The notes under the pieces: generated by a model | What the model was told of the DNA's origin: nothing | The model's database searches: none | What the model saw: the letters and a program-made list of their open reading frames with translations, nothing else | Translations under genes and position numbers: made by a program | Assembly (NCBI RefSeq): GCF_040549485.1 | Contig: NZ_JBEPTK010000003.1 | Span: 310,001 to 374,000 of the forward strand | Reading direction: 5' to 3' | Length of the DNA: 64,000 bases | From: Constrictibacter sp. MBR-5 | GTDB lineage: Bacteria > Pseudomonadota > Alphaproteobacteria > JAJUGE01 | Shown here: in pieces, positions 55,524 through 63,259 of the stretch | Numbering within the stretch: position 1 is the stretch's first letter | Layout: every line of letters begins with the position of its first letter

Positions 55524-56098
55524 AAGTCGGCTTCGATCGTCCGCGTCAGCTCGTCTTCGACGAAACGGCGATAGGTCAGCATCATCATGCCGCCGTCGTC
55601 GAGCCGGCGCTCGTAGACCTGCCGCTCCAGCTGGCCGTCGCGCCTGAGGCCCAGGATGTCGATCCGCAACGTCCGGTCGACGATCCGCGCCCACGCGGCG
55701 AGATGGGCGAACGGATCCGGTGACGCTTCGTCGGCCACCCAGATCCCCGTCTCCGCCGTCTGGCGGAAGGTCATCTTCCGCTCGCGCTGCCGTACCGATC
55801 CCGCCACGTCGCCCGCCTCGAAACTGGCCCACGTCACGCTGAAGCCGCCGCCGGGCTGCTCCTCGATCAGGAGTGTCGCAGCGCGCTTCGCCGCGGTGTT
55901 CTGTTCGGTATGGCCCGCCCAGGGACCCGCGAAATCGGACAGACGCGCGGCGGGCAGCGCCGTCGTCGCCGCAGGGCTCGCCACCGCCGGTGCGGGCGCA
56001 CCGCCACCGGGCGTCGCGGCCGCACAGCCGGCGACGCCGGCGGTCAACGCCGCCATGAACAGGAACTTCGCCGGTCGCATCCGCATCTCCGCCACCAT
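55511..56098 (-). CDS. Hypothetical lipoprotein
   Basis: This 195-residue protein has a lipoprotein signal, AALTAGVAGC near residues 16-25, so it is likely anchored in the inner or outer membrane. After an Ala/Pro-rich stretch (about 27-53) it has a domain with a WAGHTEQNTAAKRAATLLIEEQ strand pair and a C-terminal part rich in Arg and Glu. I do not recognise a family. The start at 56098 has GGGAG a few bases upstream; the ATG at 56086 is an alternative. It lies between the LivG gene and the secretion operon on the same strand. Confidence 0.65.
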   Translation of the reverse strand: MVAEMRMRPAKFLFMAALTAGVAGCAAATPGGGAPAPAVASPAATTALPAARLSDFAGPWAGHTEQNTAAKRAATLLIEEQPGGGFSVTWASFEAGDVAGSVRQRERKMTFRQTAETGIWVADEASPDPFAHLAAWARIVDRTLRIDILGLRRDGQLERQVYERRLDDGGMMMLTYRRFVEDELTRTIEADFMRL

Positions 56099-56152
56099 GG
56101 TCTCCCGATGTTTATCAGCCTGTAGGGTCACCGTCAGCCGGCTGCTCCGCGA

Positions 56153-56893
56153 TCAGTCGGTCCCGAGATAGGTTTCGCGCACGGCCGGGTCGGCCCGCAC
56201 GGTGTCGGGTGGGCCGGAGGCGATCAGGCGGCCCCGGCTCATGACGAGGACGCGGTCCGCATAGCCGAAGACGATGTCCATATCGTGTTCGGTAAACAGC
56301 ACGCCGACGGAACGGTTCTTCGCGATCCCGTGGACGAGGCGCATGAGGTCGCGCCGGCTGCTCGGTGCCATGCCGGCGGTCGGCTCGTCCATCAGCAGCA
56401 TGCGTGGATCCTGCGCGAGTGCGATCGCGAGTTCGACGCGCTTCAGGTCGCCATAGGCCAGCGCGCCGCAGGTGGCGTCGCCCAGCGCCCGCATGCCGAC
56501 GAGGTCCAGCAGCGCATCGGCTTCCTGGACGTAGAGCCGCCGCGCGACCGGCAGCATCGAAAGCATGCGCTGGCGCCCGGCGATCAGCGCGGCCTGAACG
56601 TTCTCGCGTACGGACAGCGAGCCGAAGGCGGCGGTGATCTGGAACGTCCGCCCGATCCCGGCCCGGGCGGCCTCGCGCGGCGGCAGGCCGACCAGCTCGC
56701 GCCCGTCCAGGCGCACGCTGCCGGCATCGGGCCGCAGCTGTCCGTTGACGCAGTTGAAGCAGGTGCTCTTGCCGGCGCCGTTCGGGCCGATGATCGCGAC
56801 CAGTTCCCCCGCCGCGACCTCGAAGCCGATCCCGTCGACTGCGCGCACGCCGTCGAACGACTTGCGCAGGTTCGATACGGCCAGCGTCGTCAT
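56153..56893 (-). CDS. livG: ABC transporter ATP-binding protein, LivG type
   Basis: This 246-residue ATPase powers branched-chain amino-acid or similar uptake. The Walker A is IIGPNGAGKSTCFN (about 33-46) and the Q-loop region GIGRTFQITAAF. The signature is ALAYGDLKRVELAIALAQDP (in place of LSGGQ, as usual in LivG) and Walker B LLMDEPTAGMAP. The H-loop is FTEHDMDIVF. It overlaps the permease gene by ATGA. The partner ATPase LivF and the binding protein LivK are not in the window. Confidence 0.92.
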   Translation of the reverse strand: MTTLAVSNLRKSFDGVRAVDGIGFEVAAGELVAIIGPNGAGKSTCFNCVNGQLRPDAGSVRLDGRELVGLPPREAARAGIGRTFQITAAFGSLSVRENVQAALIAGRQRMLSMLPVARRLYVQEADALLDLVGMRALGDATCGALAYGDLKRVELAIALAQDPRMLLMDEPTAGMAPSSRRDLMRLVHGIAKNRSVGVLFTEHDMDIVFGYADRVLVMSRGRLIASGPPDTVRADPAVRETYLGTD

Positions 56894-58740
56894 CGGACCC
56901 ACCGGTACCAGAGGTATTGCAGCTGTCCGGCGATCCCGCGCGGGAACAGGACCACCAGCAGGACGATCCCCAGGCCGAGGAGCGCGCGCCAGAAGTCGGT
57001 GGCGGCGGCGAGTTCGACCTGCGTGGCCTTGTAGGCGGCCGCGCCGACGAGCGGTCCCGACAGGGTGCCGATACCGCCGAGCAGCATCATGACCAGACCG
57101 TCGACGGAGACGCCCACGCCGAGGGCATCCGGAAAGACGCTGCCCTTGAAGAAGGCGTAGAACGCGCCGGCCAAGCCGGCCGCCATGCCGGCCAGGGTGA
57201 ACGCCGCCCAGCGGATGCCGCGCCGGTCTATGGCCGACGCTTCCGCGCGCAGCGGGGAGTCTCTGCAGGCGCGCATGCCCAGGCCGAGCGGCGCGTGCAC
57301 CATATGCCGCAACGCCATCGCACCCGCGCCGCACAGCAGGAGGGCCAGCCAGTAGAGCGTTTCCGGCGACGAGGCCCAGCGCGGCGGCCAGATCCCGATC
57401 AGGCCGTTGTCGCCCCCGGTGACGTCGTACCACTGGAACGCGACCGCGTAGCAGATCTGGGCGAAGGCGAGCGTCAGCATGGCGAGGTACACGCCCGAGA
57501 GCCGTATGCAGAACGCACCGAAGATCCCGGTGCCAACCGCTGCCAGGGCCACGCCGGCCGCGAGACCGGCCGGCATGCCCGCCTCCAGCCAGCGCACGGC
57601 GAGGGCGGCACCATAGGCGCCGAGCCCGAAGCCTGCGGCATGGCCGAAGGACACGATGCCGCCGATGCCGGTCAGGAAATGCAGGCTGGCCGCGAAGAGG
57701 GCGAAGACGATGATCTCGGTGGCGACCGAGAGCATGTAGGGCCCGGCCACCAGCGGCATCGCGGCGAGGAGGAGCGCGATCGCCAGGGCGGCCGCCTTGC
57801 CGGAAGCGGGAAGCGGCCGCAACGGCGCTTCGGCCTGGAGGATACGGGCGGCGGCCGGCGCCTCGGGGCGACCCAGCAGGCCCCACGGGCGGACGATGAG
57901 CACCGCCGCCATGAAGAGGAACAGCAGGACGATCGTGATCTCGGGGAACGCCAGGATCCCGAACGCCTGGAGCTGACCGATCAGCAGCGCCGCGACGAAC
58001 GCACCGGGAATGCTGCCCATCCCGCCGACGACCGTGACCACGAACACCTCGACGATCACGCCCAGGTCCATGCCGAGGCTGGCCGGGTGACGCGGCAGTT
58101 CCAGTGCGCCGGCGAGGCCCGCGAGGCCGGCCCCGACGGCGAAGACCGAGGTGAACAGGCGCCGCTGATTGATGCCGAGGGCGGCCGTGAGTTCGCGGTT
58201 CTCGGTGGCCGCGCGGATCTGGACGCCCCAGCGGGTGCGTTGCAGGCAGAACCAGAGCAGGCCGAGCACCACCGGACCGACACCGATCAGGAACAGGTCG
58301 TAGGTCGGCACCGCCTGCCCGAAGACCTGCACCGCACCGGCGAGGCCCGGTGCCCTGGGCCCGAGCAGGTCCTCCGGCCCCCAGACGGCGAGGGTCGCGT
58401 CGGCCAGGACCAGTAGGATTCCGAAGGTGGCGAGCAGCTGGAACAGTTCGGGGGCGCCGTAGATCCGCCGCAGGACCGTCATCTCGAGGGCGGCGCCGAG
58501 CACGGCCACGGCCGCCGCGGTCAGCGGCACGGCGATCCAGAACCCGAAGGCGTCGCCGAGGACCGGGGCGAGCAGGCCGACCGCGCTGTATCCGCAGAAC
58601 GCGCCCAGCATGTAGAACGAGCCGTGGGCGAAATTCACGACCCGCGTCACGCCGAAGATCAGCGACAGCCCGGATGCGACGAGGAAGAGCGACGAGGCGC
58701 TGGCGAGCCCCGTCAGGAACTGGACGAACAGGAACGACAT
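56890..58740 (-). CDS. Fused LivH-LivM branched-chain amino-acid ABC permease
   Basis: This 616-residue membrane protein joins the two permease halves that are normally separate. Residues 1-290 are LivH-like (FLTGLASASSLFLVASGLSLIFGVTRVVNFAHGSFYMLGAF, then VVTVVGGMGSIPGAFVAALLIG). Residues 330-616 are LivM-like (FALFAASLHFLTGIGGIVSFGHAAGFGLGAYGAAL, then the ABC-coupling MRACRDSPLRAEASAIDRR). The linker is about 30 residues. The ATG at 58740 starts it. It would form a heterodimer-like pore from one chain. The substrate is inferred from the family. Confidence 0.92.
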   Translation of the reverse strand: MSFLFVQFLTGLASASSLFLVASGLSLIFGVTRVVNFAHGSFYMLGAFCGYSAVGLLAPVLGDAFGFWIAVPLTAAAVAVLGAALEMTVLRRIYGAPELFQLLATFGILLVLADATLAVWGPEDLLGPRAPGLAGAVQVFGQAVPTYDLFLIGVGPVVLGLLWFCLQRTRWGVQIRAATENRELTAALGINQRRLFTSVFAVGAGLAGLAGALELPRHPASLGMDLGVIVEVFVVTVVGGMGSIPGAFVAALLIGQLQAFGILAFPEITIVLLFLFMAAVLIVRPWGLLGRPEAPAAARILQAEAPLRPLPASGKAAALAIALLLAAMPLVAGPYMLSVATEIIVFALFAASLHFLTGIGGIVSFGHAAGFGLGAYGAALAVRWLEAGMPAGLAAGVALAAVGTGIFGAFCIRLSGVYLAMLTLAFAQICYAVAFQWYDVTGGDNGLIGIWPPRWASSPETLYWLALLLCGAGAMALRHMVHAPLGLGMRACRDSPLRAEASAIDRRGIRWAAFTLAGMAAGLAGAFYAFFKGSVFPDALGVGVSVDGLVMMLLGGIGTLSGPLVGAAAYKATQVELAAATDFWRALLGLGIVLLVVLFPRGIAGQLQYLWYRWVR

Positions 58741-58942
58741 TCGCCGTCAGGACCTTCCCGGCGTAGAGGAGGTGGCGCCGGGTGGCGGCCCGGCGGACGT
58801 GCAAATCGGATCTACCGAGCCCAGTATCGGAGGCGCACCGATGCCAAGTCGCGCCCCGAAAACCGATGCGGTGCCATGATGGAACCAAGCTTCTCGCGCC
58901 GCGTTTGCAGCAGGAATATCAACTAACGGCCCGGAGACGGCT
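58741..58942. other. Intergenic region upstream of the Liv operon
   Basis: About 200 bases separate the permease start from a small rightward gene. Nothing further is recognised apart from a CCCGGAG ribosome site at the right end. Confidence 0.4.
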
Positions 58943-59017
58943 ATGCACAGCATCTTCTATATCATCGGCGTCGTGGTCGTCGTCATCGCGATACTTTCGT
59001 TCCTCGGTCTGGGCTGA
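58943..59017 (+). CDS. 24-residue membrane small protein
   Basis: An ATG with GGAG seven bases upstream begins a 24-residue frame (MHSIFYIIGVVVVVIAILSF..., ending in TGA). It is one uninterrupted hydrophobic helix rich in Val and Ile, long enough to cross a membrane. Similar tiny proteins, usually without names, lie beside DUF1469 and DUF3618 genes in alphaproteobacteria, as here. No function is known; a single-helix membrane peptide linked to envelope stress is a guess. Confidence 0.65.
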   Translation: MHSIFYIIGVVVVVIAILSFLGLG

Positions 59018-59122
59018 TCCTCGTCTTAGCCGTCTGGGACCGGACGCCCTGCCGCTCCGCCTGCAGACAGCGCTCTCAGGAGGATCGGTACGGGCGACCG
59101 GACGAGCCGACTGAACACCGAA

Positions 59123-59156
59123 CGATGCCCGCGCGATGAGAGTTGCGCGGGCATCG
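59123..59156. terminator. Possible terminator hairpin
   Basis: A 12-bp perfect stem, CGATGCCCGCGC (59123-59134) and GCGCGGGCATCG (59145-59156), with a 10-nt loop, lies between convergent small genes. There is no T tract, so it may be a Rho-independent or processing element. Confidence 0.5.
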
Positions 59157-59217
59157 CCATTCTGAAGCCCCGGGCCGCTGCTGGCTACCGCCGAGGCGGT
59201 CTCGCCGCGGCGGCGGT

Positions 59218-59595
59218 TCAGCCGGTATGAAGTCGGGTGGCCGGATGCGGATCGGCGAGAGGGTCGGGCTCGGCCATGATGGGTGCATGCGCCGGCGGTG
59301 GCAGCCGCTCCGTCCACTCGTCGCGCGGCGCCGGCGGCGCGGCCGCGCGTCGTGGCTTCCGCTTCCCGGACAGGAGAAGCCAGACGAGGCCCGCGCCCAC
59401 GAGCGCCACGGGGATGGGGTGGCGGCGGACCAGCTCGACGAAGTCGCTGCGGTCGCGGCCGTTCAAGGCGCCGTCGAGCATGTCGTCGAGAATGCGCCCC
59501 GGCGTGAGCCGCCGCTCGATTTCTCCGACCGTCGCGACCAGGGATGCCCGGGTCGCCTCGATGTCGCGCTCGATCTCCTCGGGGGACCGGCTCAT
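59218..59595 (-). CDS. DUF3618 family protein
   Basis: This 125-residue protein has the DUF3618 helix near the N-terminus (SPEEIERDIEATRASLVATVGEIERRLTPGRILDD) and one hydrophobic segment near 65-80 (PIPVALVGAGLVWLLL). A Pro/Arg-rich tail follows. The family is always near holin-like DUF1469 genes and probably sits at the inner membrane; its job is not known. It is the second gene of a pair with the phage-holin family gene, overlapping it by ATGA. Confidence 0.85.
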   Translation of the reverse strand: MSRSPEEIERDIEATRASLVATVGEIERRLTPGRILDDMLDGALNGRDRSDFVELVRRHPIPVALVGAGLVWLLLSGKRKPRRAAAPPAPRDEWTERLPPPAHAPIMAEPDPLADPHPATRLHTG

Positions 59596-59942
59596 CGATG
59601 TTGCTCCTCGTGACGCAGGGTATGGAGGGTTCGCCGGGGCGCGAGCGCCCGCGCGCGCATCGAGCGTCGACCCCAAAGGACCAGGAGAAGGCCGACGAGC
59701 AGCACGCCGCCCCCGACAATCAACCCGGCCACCGCCTCGCCGATCAGTGGCGAGAGCAGGAAGACCAGGGTCCGCAGGGCGGCGGTGACGGCGGCAAAGG
59801 AGACGAGCAGGCCCACGATCAGCAGGACGATGGCGCCGCTGACCTTGTCGGCCTTCTCGCCCAGTTCCGTCCGGGCGAGCTCGAACTCGTTGCGTACGAG
59901 CCGGGTCGCGTCCCGAACCAGATCCGCGAATAGCGTCGCCAT
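59592..59942 (-). CDS. Phage holin family (DUF1469) protein
   Basis: This 116-residue protein has an amphipathic start (LFADLVRDATRLVRNEFELARTELGEKADKVSG) and two transmembrane segments (about 36-62 and 68-92). It matches the DUF1469 or actinobacterial holin-X family. Despite the name, such genes are chromosomal in many alphaproteobacteria and are not tied to a phage here. No phage gene is nearby. It overlaps the DUF3618 gene by ATGA, so the pair is one unit. Confidence 0.85.
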   Translation of the reverse strand: MATLFADLVRDATRLVRNEFELARTELGEKADKVSGAIVLLIVGLLVSFAAVTAALRTLVFLLSPLIGEAVAGLIVGGGVLLVGLLLVLWGRRSMRARALAPRRTLHTLRHEEQHR

Positions 59943-60068
59943 CGAGCGATCCCTGTCCCATCCTCGCCGTGCCGGCGGCGCCGGCCGTGCCTCTTCGAGG
60001 ATCAGTAACGGGTCAGGCGCCGCAGCGTTCCCCGGCGATCCATCGCAAGCCCTGAAGACCGCCGGTCA

Positions 60069-62558
60069 TCACGCGGTACCGCTGCGGCCCTCGACACGCA
60101 CCAGCGCGGGCTTCTCCCGCCGCTCGAACTTCTTCGCCGGGCGGTTGACCGGTTCGGCCAGCGGCGCCGCGCCGTACGAGGCCGCGACCTGCGCCGCCGG
60201 CGGCTCGCCGTACGGCGTGGTGCGCTGCCGGGGTTCGCGGCCGACGGCGCGGATCATCGCCTCCATCGCCTCGGGCGGCATCTCCTGGCCGTGGCCGGCG
60301 CCCGCGGCACGGGTGATCGTCTCGTTCATCAGCGTTCCGCCGACGTCGTTGGCGCCCGCGGCGAGGCAGGCGGCCACGCCCTTGGGGCCCATCTTCACCC
60401 AGCTTGTCTGGATGTTCGTGATGTGCGGATGCAGCGCCAGGCGCGCGACCGCGTGCATCAGCACCGCCTCGCGGAAGGTCGGGCCCTTGCGCGCCCGGCC
60501 CTTCAGATAGATCGGCGCCTCCATGTGGACGAAGGGCAGGGGTACGAACTCGGTGAAACCGCCGGTGCGCGCCTGCAGCGTGCGCAGGCGGATCAGGTGG
60601 CGCGCCCAGTGCGTCGGCGTCTCCACGTGCCCGTACATGATCGTGGTGGTCGACTTCAGGCCGACGCCGTGCGCCGCCTCCATCACCTCCAGCCACTGGT
60701 CGGTGTCGATCTTGTCGGGGCAGATGATCGCCCGGACCTCGTCGTCCAGGATCTCGGCGGCCGTTCCGGGCAGCGTGCCCAGGCCGGCCTCCTTCAGCAT
60801 GCCGAGGAACCGCGGCACCGGCACGCCCAGCGTCGCCGCACCCTGCCACACCTCCAGGGGCGTGAAGGCGTGGACGTGGATGTCCGGCACCGCCGCCTTC
60901 ACCGCGTGCAGCACGTCGATATAGGTCTGCCCGGTATAGTCGGGATGGATCCCGCCCTGCATGCAGACCTCGGTCGCCCCGCGCTCCCACGCCTCGCGCA
61001 CCCGGCGCTGGATCTCCGGAAGGTCCAGGTCGTACGGCTTGCCGCGCAGGTTCTCGCTCATCTTCCCCTTGGAGAAGGCGCAGAACTGGCAGCGGAAATA
61101 GCAGACGTTGGTGTAGTTGATGTTCCGGTTGACGACGTAGGTGACGACGTCGCCGTTCATCCGCTTGCGCAGCGCGTCGGCCGCGGCGCACACCGCGGCG
61201 AATTCCGCGCCGCGGGCCGCGAACAGGCGGACGATCGCGGCCTCGTCCAATGCCGCGCCGTCGGCCGCGCGCGCCAGGATCTCCTGCACCTCCGGCGACA
61301 CGCCCCGGCCCGGCGGCAGGCGCCGCGTGGCCAGTTCGACCTCCTCCGCCGGCGGATCGACGGGGTCGCCCGGCGCCCAGGTTTCGGTCCGCGCGAAGCC
61401 GTCGGCGTCGACGGCGCGCAGCACAGGCGTCTGCAGGCCCTTGTCGAGCCAGCGGCCGGCGTCGCGCGTCCATGCCGGATAGATCGCCAGCCGCTCGACC
61501 AGCAGCTTGCCGGCTTCCGCCGTGTCGTCGGCGAGGCGGATCAGGTGCGGCCAGGGCGCCTCCGGATTGACGAAGTCGGGGGTCACCGGCGACACGCCGC
61601 CCCAGTCGTTGATGCCGGCGCCGACGATTTGCTCCAGTTCGCCCGGGCTCAGGTTCGGCGGCGCCTGGATGTTCATCGCCGGCCCGAAGATCAGGCGCGC
61701 GGCGGCGATCGTCCACAGCAGTTCGTCCAGCGACGGCTCCGGGGCCGTCGCCATGCGCGTGTCCGGCTTCGCCCGGAAATTCTGGACGATGATCTCCTGG
61801 ATGTGGCCGTAGCGGTCCGACAGGTCGCGCAGCGCCAGCAGCGATTCGATCCGCTCCGCCCGCGTCTCGCCGATGCCGATCAGGATGCCGGAGGTGAAGG
61901 GCACGCCGGCCTCGCCCGCCGCGGCGATGCTGGCCAGCCGCACGGCCGGGTCCTTGTCCGGCGAGCCCCAGTGCGGGCCCCCCTTCTGGCAGAGACGCGG
62001 CGAGGCGCTCTCCAGCATGATGCCCATGGACACCGAAACCGGCTTCAGCGCGGCGTAATCGGCCGCGGTCATGATGCCGGGATTCAGGTGCGGCATCAGG
62101 CCGGTCTCGTCCAGGACCGCCTTCGCCATCTCGCGCAGGTAGGAGAGGGTGCTGTCGTGGCCGAGCGCCTGCAGCTCCTCGCGCGCCACGCGATAGCGTG
62201 TCTCGGGCTGGTCGCCCAGGGTGAACAGCGCCTCCTTGCAGCCGGCGGCGGCCCCGGCGCGGGCGACGGCCAGGACTTCGTCGCGCGTCATGAAGGCGCG
62301 CTCGCCCTTCTTCGGCGGCCGCGCGAAGGTGCAGTAGTGGCAGACGTCGCGGCAGAGGTGGGTGAGCGGGATGAACACCTTGCGCGAATAGGAGACGAGC
62401 CGGCCGTGGCCGGCATCGCGCAGTTCGGCGGCGGCCGCCGTCAGGCCGCCCAGGTCGTTCACCTCGACCAGCCGCATCGCCTCGGCCGCGGTCGGCCGGC
62501 GGCCGGCGCGGGCGGCGTCGATCACGGAATCCGCTGTCAGCGCGATGGAGTGGCTCAT
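60069..62558 (-). CDS. fbiC: F420 biosynthesis FO synthase, fused CofG-CofH
   Basis: This 829-residue protein carries two radical SAM halves that together make the deazaflavin FO from tyrosine and the flavin precursor. The CofG half (about 1-390) has the cluster motif C69-x3-C73-x2-C76 (LCRDVCHYC), and the CofH half (about 430-829) has VCYFRCQFCAFSKGK, both C-x3-C-x2-C. The linker is between 390 and 430. The fused form is the rule in Actinobacteria and occurs in some Proteobacteria. It is followed by cofC on the same strand. Confidence 0.95.
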   Translation of the reverse strand: MSHSIALTADSVIDAARAGRRPTAAEAMRLVEVNDLGGLTAAAAELRDAGHGRLVSYSRKVFIPLTHLCRDVCHYCTFARPPKKGERAFMTRDEVLAVARAGAAAGCKEALFTLGDQPETRYRVAREELQALGHDSTLSYLREMAKAVLDETGLMPHLNPGIMTAADYAALKPVSVSMGIMLESASPRLCQKGGPHWGSPDKDPAVRLASIAAAGEAGVPFTSGILIGIGETRAERIESLLALRDLSDRYGHIQEIIVQNFRAKPDTRMATAPEPSLDELLWTIAAARLIFGPAMNIQAPPNLSPGELEQIVGAGINDWGGVSPVTPDFVNPEAPWPHLIRLADDTAEAGKLLVERLAIYPAWTRDAGRWLDKGLQTPVLRAVDADGFARTETWAPGDPVDPPAEEVELATRRLPPGRGVSPEVQEILARAADGAALDEAAIVRLFAARGAEFAAVCAAADALRKRMNGDVVTYVVNRNINYTNVCYFRCQFCAFSKGKMSENLRGKPYDLDLPEIQRRVREAWERGATEVCMQGGIHPDYTGQTYIDVLHAVKAAVPDIHVHAFTPLEVWQGAATLGVPVPRFLGMLKEAGLGTLPGTAAEILDDEVRAIICPDKIDTDQWLEVMEAAHGVGLKSTTTIMYGHVETPTHWARHLIRLRTLQARTGGFTEFVPLPFVHMEAPIYLKGRARKGPTFREAVLMHAVARLALHPHITNIQTSWVKMGPKGVAACLAAGANDVGGTLMNETITRAAGAGHGQEMPPEAMEAMIRAVGREPRQRTTPYGEPPAAQVAASYGAAPLAEPVNRPAKKFERREKPALVRVEGRSGTA

Positions 62559-62560
62559 CG

Positions 62561-63259
62561 TCAGCCCTTCATGGTCACGGCGCCTCCGGCGAGCCGGGCG
62601 GCGATGCCGGAGGATTCGAGGAAGGCGTGGGCGCGGGTGTCGGCCGGCCGCTGCAGCAGCATGCGCAGATCGTCCGGCGTGTCGATGTCCAGGCGGATGC
62701 CCGGCCGTCGGATGACGCGCGGCCGCACGCCGGCGGCATGCGCGGCGGCGAGGTGCGGGCGGAAGCTGTCGTTTCCGAAGGCGAAGGGGATCAGGTCCGG
62801 CGGCGAACAGACGACGCAGTTGGAACCGCGTCCGTCCCCGGCCGGCACGATCGTCATCGCCGGTGCCGCGCCATGGGCGGCGAGGACGTCGCGAATCTCG
62901 TCGGCGGTGGTCGTCGGCACGTCGCCCGGCAGCGCCAGGAGCGTGCCCACACCGCGGGCGCGCAGCGCCGTGGCGCCGGCGGTGACGGCGCTGGTCTGGC
63001 CCTGATCCTCGGCCTCGCTCAACACTTCGGCACCGTAGCGTTCGGCGAGCGCCCGCCCGTCGGGATCGCCGGTGACCACGAGGATGCCGTCGAACCGGTC
63101 GACCGCGGCGATGGCCGACAGCACGTCCTCCGCCATCGCGGCGAACAGGCCGCGCCGCTCGTGCAGCCCCAGCACCGGGGACAGGCGCTGTTTCGCGGCC
63201 GACATGTCCTTGATCGGCAGTACGGCCCAGATCGAGCCGGTCTCGGGTGTATCGCTCAT
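62561..63259 (-). CDS. cofC: 2-phospho-L-lactate guanylyltransferase
   Basis: This 232-residue nucleotidyltransferase activates phospholactate or phosphoenolpyruvate with GTP to start the F420 side chain. The N-terminal AVLPIKDMSAAKQRLSPVL (12-30) and LALPGDVPTTTADEI near 110 are the usual sugar-nucleotide fold motifs, and RPGIRLDIDTPDDL lies near 190. The ATG at 63259 overlaps the upstream oxidoreductase stop by ATGA. A longer in-frame start adds only non-conserved residues. With fbiC it gives two steps of F420 synthesis; cofD and cofE are not in view. Confidence 0.9.
   Translation of the reverse strand: MSDTPETGSIWAVLPIKDMSAAKQRLSPVLGLHERRGLFAAMAEDVLSAIAAVDRFDGILVVTGDPDGRALAERYGAEVLSEAEDQGQTSAVTAGATALRARGVGTLLALPGDVPTTTADEIRDVLAAHGAAPAMTIVPAGDGRGSNCVVCSPPDLIPFAFGNDSFRPHLAAAHAAGVRPRVIRRPGIRLDIDTPDDLRMLLQRPADTRAHAFLESSGIAARLAGGAVTMKG

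Noticed and set aside
59592-59942. Remnant prophage because of the holin-like name
   Set aside because: No integrase, capsid, lysin or att-like repeats nearby; the DUF1469-DUF3618 pair is a normal chromosomal set.
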